A stretch of DNA of 8,000 nt from Desulfonatronaceae bacterium UBA663. GTDB taxonomy: Bacteria; Desulfobacterota; Desulfovibrionia; Desulfovibrionales; Desulfonatronaceae. Numbering within the stretch: the first letter of the stretch is position 1; every line of letters begins with the position of its first letter. Positions 6,458 to 8,000 of the stretch are shown one piece after another. The position numbers and the translations under genes are program-made. The notes under the pieces are model-generated. The model searched no databases. It was given only the letters and a program-made list of their open reading frames with translations, and was not told where the DNA came from. The stretch spans positions 1-8,000 of the forward strand of contig DBNV01000034.1 in NCBI GenBank assembly GCA_002299865.1, in the 5' to 3' direction.

Positions 6458-7508
6458 TGCGCAACACCACCTCCCCGCGGCTGAGCATGCGGGCATGCCC
6501 GTCATTAAAGGGGCCCACGCGATAGATGACGCACGCGCCGTCTACAGGAGGGACAATGCACATGTCAGACGCTCCAAGATTAGCCTTTAGGTCTGTTATC
6601 TCGAAAACCTGAGACTGAGTTCCGGTCTGATTTTCACTGCGTCCAAGGACCCAAAAACGCATCTTGCGGATTCTTTGTAGATCCGCGGAATCATCAATGG
6701 AATCGAACCATGTTTTTCCATCTATTGAATACTGTATCTGAAGGTCTTCAATATGTTCCGCGCCGATCCATCCTAGCGCGGAATTATAGGCGAAATTCTT
6801 TAGCTGCAGGACAGGTATGACAATATTTTGTCCAAGCCTGTTTTCCTTCACGAAATTGGCTACCTGAATACGTATCGGTACAACCATATATGCAGATGAT
6901 CCACGAGGGGCATCAACGCTTGTAGAAAATGTCAACGTTCTACTTGATATATTTGTCAGCTCATAAAACACATTGCCCGCGAAGTTGGGGAAAAAAGAAA
7001 AATATCTGCGAAAGTTCCCTGTATTGGGGTCAGGAGCCGGGCTTAGGTCTCCAGTCAGTCTAACGGTATTCGGAGATATTATCTCCGCCACTTCCGTGCC
7101 AATCTTTCTAAAGCCATATACAATGATCACGGAATCAGGACTAAGCGATGTTAGGTTTGGTGTTCCAGATGTTCCATTCCCGATATGTGATACGAACCTC
7201 GTAATCGGAGGATCAATGGCACCTGATCCTGGTTCATTTCCCGTCATGCTGGATCCATTCTGAAAGGAATCACTACTTCCGAATCCTGCATGGCTGAGGG
7301 CATGGGACAGTCGTTGCGTTGCAACGCGCAAGTTTAGCTGAAGACTCAACATTTCTTCTTCGGACGCAGACATCTTGCTCTGAGAAAGAAAAACAAGAAC
7401 AAGCGCGCCAATGAGGATCATCGCTGCTGTCATGGCAACCAGCAGTTCAATTAATGTGAAGCCTCGATGATCCGGATTCACAATTTTTATAATCTTCTTT
7501 CTAACCAT
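6447..7508 (-). CDS. pilW: PilW-type minor pilin
   Basis: 353 aa, the largest pilin of the set, as expected for PilW/GspJ-like members. The start ATG at 7508 gives a basic leader M-V-R-K-K-I-I-K and cleavage at H-R-G16|F17-T-L-I-E21, with Glu5 present. The hydrophobic helix runs about 17-41. The helix continues to an RLSHALSHAGFG segment (66-77), the usual R-x-AG-[FY] element of PilW proteins. Later come H-I-E-D-L-Q-I-Q-Y-S-I-D-G-K-T-W (252-267), R-I-R-K-M-R-F-W-V-L-G-R-S (279-291), two cysteines (C317, C326) that may pair, and the ending V-V-L-R-N-A-S; the LRN tail is common in PilW. The Shine-Dalgarno is weak (GGTAG), and the start overlaps the end of fimT by 22 nt, suggesting translational coupling. 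Base composition is low in GC in parts (26 of 60 at 6901-6960). Family role: minor pilin that links the PilV/FimU part of the tip complex with PilX-PilY1. Confidence 0.9.
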   Translation of the reverse strand: MVRKKIIKIVNPDHRGFTLIELLVAMTAAMILIGALVLVFLSQSKMSASEEEMLSLQLNLRVATQRLSHALSHAGFGSSDSFQNGSSMTGNEPGSGAIDPPITRFVSHIGNGTSGTPNLTSLSPDSVIIVYGFRKIGTEVAEIISPNTVRLTGDLSPAPDPNTGNFRRYFSFFPNFAGNVFYELTNISSRTLTFSTSVDAPRGSSAYMVVPIRIQVANFVKENRLGQNIVIPVLQLKNFAYNSALGWIGAEHIEDLQIQYSIDGKTWFDSIDDSADLQRIRKMRFWVLGRSENQTGTQSQVFEITDLKANLGASDMCIVPPVDGACVIYRVGPFNDGHARMLSRGEVVLRNAS

Positions 7509-7927
7509 ATTCTACCAATAGGACTAATGAGAATGTTGATTGTGGCGCCTGTGCTGTGCCTTAAATGGAAATGGCTATTAGATGCTGTGCTTAATGGAGT
7601 GAAGCTCACCACTGCGCCCCCAGGTGGCAACGCACCACCCCCGGAATAAATCAAAGACATTCCTCCTTCGAGCCTAATTGTTTCTCCTCGATGATTCACG
7701 TATCTATCGGTAAACAGTCTCATCTCTTGGCTTACATTACGCTTAATTGCCTCATACCGGGCATCAAAAAGTGCCGTTCTTATATTTCTAGCCTCAGATT
7801 GCAGCCTGAAACCGGCCGAATTTATATGAAGTAATCCGATGCCGGCCATGATCGCAATAAGCGCCATGACCATTAACATCTCGATGATGGTCAGCCCAGC
7901 GTTATGCCGCCTGACCAGCGTGACCAT
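7487..7927 (-). CDS. FimT/FimU-type (GspH-like) minor pilin
   Basis: 146 aa from the ATG at 7927. Other in-frame ATGs are at 7951 and 7978 (155 and 163 aa). I prefer 7927 because it gives an 11-residue basic leader (M-V-T-L-V-R-R-H-N-A-G) and has AAGG close upstream, although the spacing is short. The class III signal is G11|L12-T-I-I-E16: Glu5 is present, but mature residue 1 is Leu instead of the usual Phe. The hydrophobic helix (about 12-33) is followed by R-T-A-L-F-D-A-R-Y-E-A-I-K-R-N (50-64), the conserved helix of the GspH/FimT domain. The C-terminal GspH signature I-S-P-I-G-R-I-W-L (134-142) closes the protein. FimT and FimU share this architecture and I cannot separate them from one window, so no symbol is given. 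FimU-type proteins connect the tip complex to the major pilin; FimT has been linked to DNA binding in natural transformation. It is the first operon gene visible. Confidence 0.86.
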   Translation of the reverse strand: MVTLVRRHNAGLTIIEMLMVMALIAIMAGIGLLHINSAGFRLQSEARNIRTALFDARYEAIKRNVSQEMRLFTDRYVNHRGETIRLEGGMSLIYSGGGALPPGGAVVSFTPLSTASNSHFHLRHSTGATINILISPIGRIWLERRL

Positions 7928-7958
7928 CGCCTTCGTGCGGCCATTTTGCATCAATAGT

Positions 7959-7991
7959 ATTGTTGTTAGGCATTGCATTGTTGTTGGGCAT
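7959..7991. repeat. 15-bp imperfect direct repeat upstream of fimT
   Basis: attgttgttaggcat (7959-7973) and attgttgttgggcat (7977-7991) differ at one base and repeat with an 18-bp period. They lie just before the preferred fimT start. In one minus-strand frame they encode a repeated M-P-N-N-N. It could be part of an upstream coding end or of the leader region; the window edge prevents a decision. Confidence 0.7.
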
Positions 7992-8000
7992 CCGATAATC

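Overview
The window is almost entirely one type IV pilus (T4P) minor-pilin operon on the minus strand. It is read fimT/fimU-like, pilW, pilV, pilX, then pilY1. A convergent plus-strand gene for a DUF1134 (EipA-like) periplasmic protein enters from the left edge. The genes call for a Gram-negative, piliated, Proteobacteria-like organism. The PilY1 is of the long, calcium-loop-rich type, with residues such as RDHELYYAAYNDASDL near the N-terminus and EDVEQGADHDMDAI in the middle. I associate that subtype with Deltaproteobacteria-like and some Beta/Gammaproteobacteria lineages, while DUF1134 is best known from Alphaproteobacteria. I therefore do not name a genus.

Layout: 2-562 (+) is eipA/DUF1134, with its 5' end outside the window but part of its signal peptide visible. 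563-638 is a short convergent spacer. 639-5393 (-) is pilY1, 1584 codons. 5403-5987 or 5403-6023 (-) is pilX. 6041-6457 (-) is pilV. 6447-7508 (-) is pilW. 7487-7927 (-) is the fimT/GspH-type pilin. The region 7928-8000 is the upstream edge of the operon and carries a short direct repeat; the promoter is not visible. There is no gene-free stretch over 300 bases. I see no tRNA, rRNA, CRISPR array, insertion sequence or attachment site.

How the genes work together: in the Pseudomonas, Myxococcus and Geobacter T4P systems, FimU/FimT-, PilV-, PilW- and PilX-type minor pilins form a small tip complex. It carries PilY1, primes polymerisation of the major pilin and presents PilY1 as a calcium-dependent adhesin or surface sensor. 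Genes here overlap by 22 and 11 nt (fimT/pilW, pilW/pilV) or are separated by 9-17 nt (pilV/pilX, pilX/pilY1), so they should be co-transcribed and translationally coupled, giving the subunits in matched amounts. pilE and pilY2, which follow pilY1 in P. aeruginosa, are absent: the next gene is the convergent eipA.

The most unusual signals are small. They are an 8-C homopolymer near the 5' end of pilY1, reminiscent of the phase-variable G tract of the neisserial homologue pilC; a duplicated translation-initiation region with three copies of an 11-bp unit at the pilV/pilX junction; a 9-bp Gly-Ala-Ala repeat in the PilY1 signal-peptide n-region; and a Cys-rich, AT-richer insert in the middle of PilY1. 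I found no clear sign of a wholly new system.
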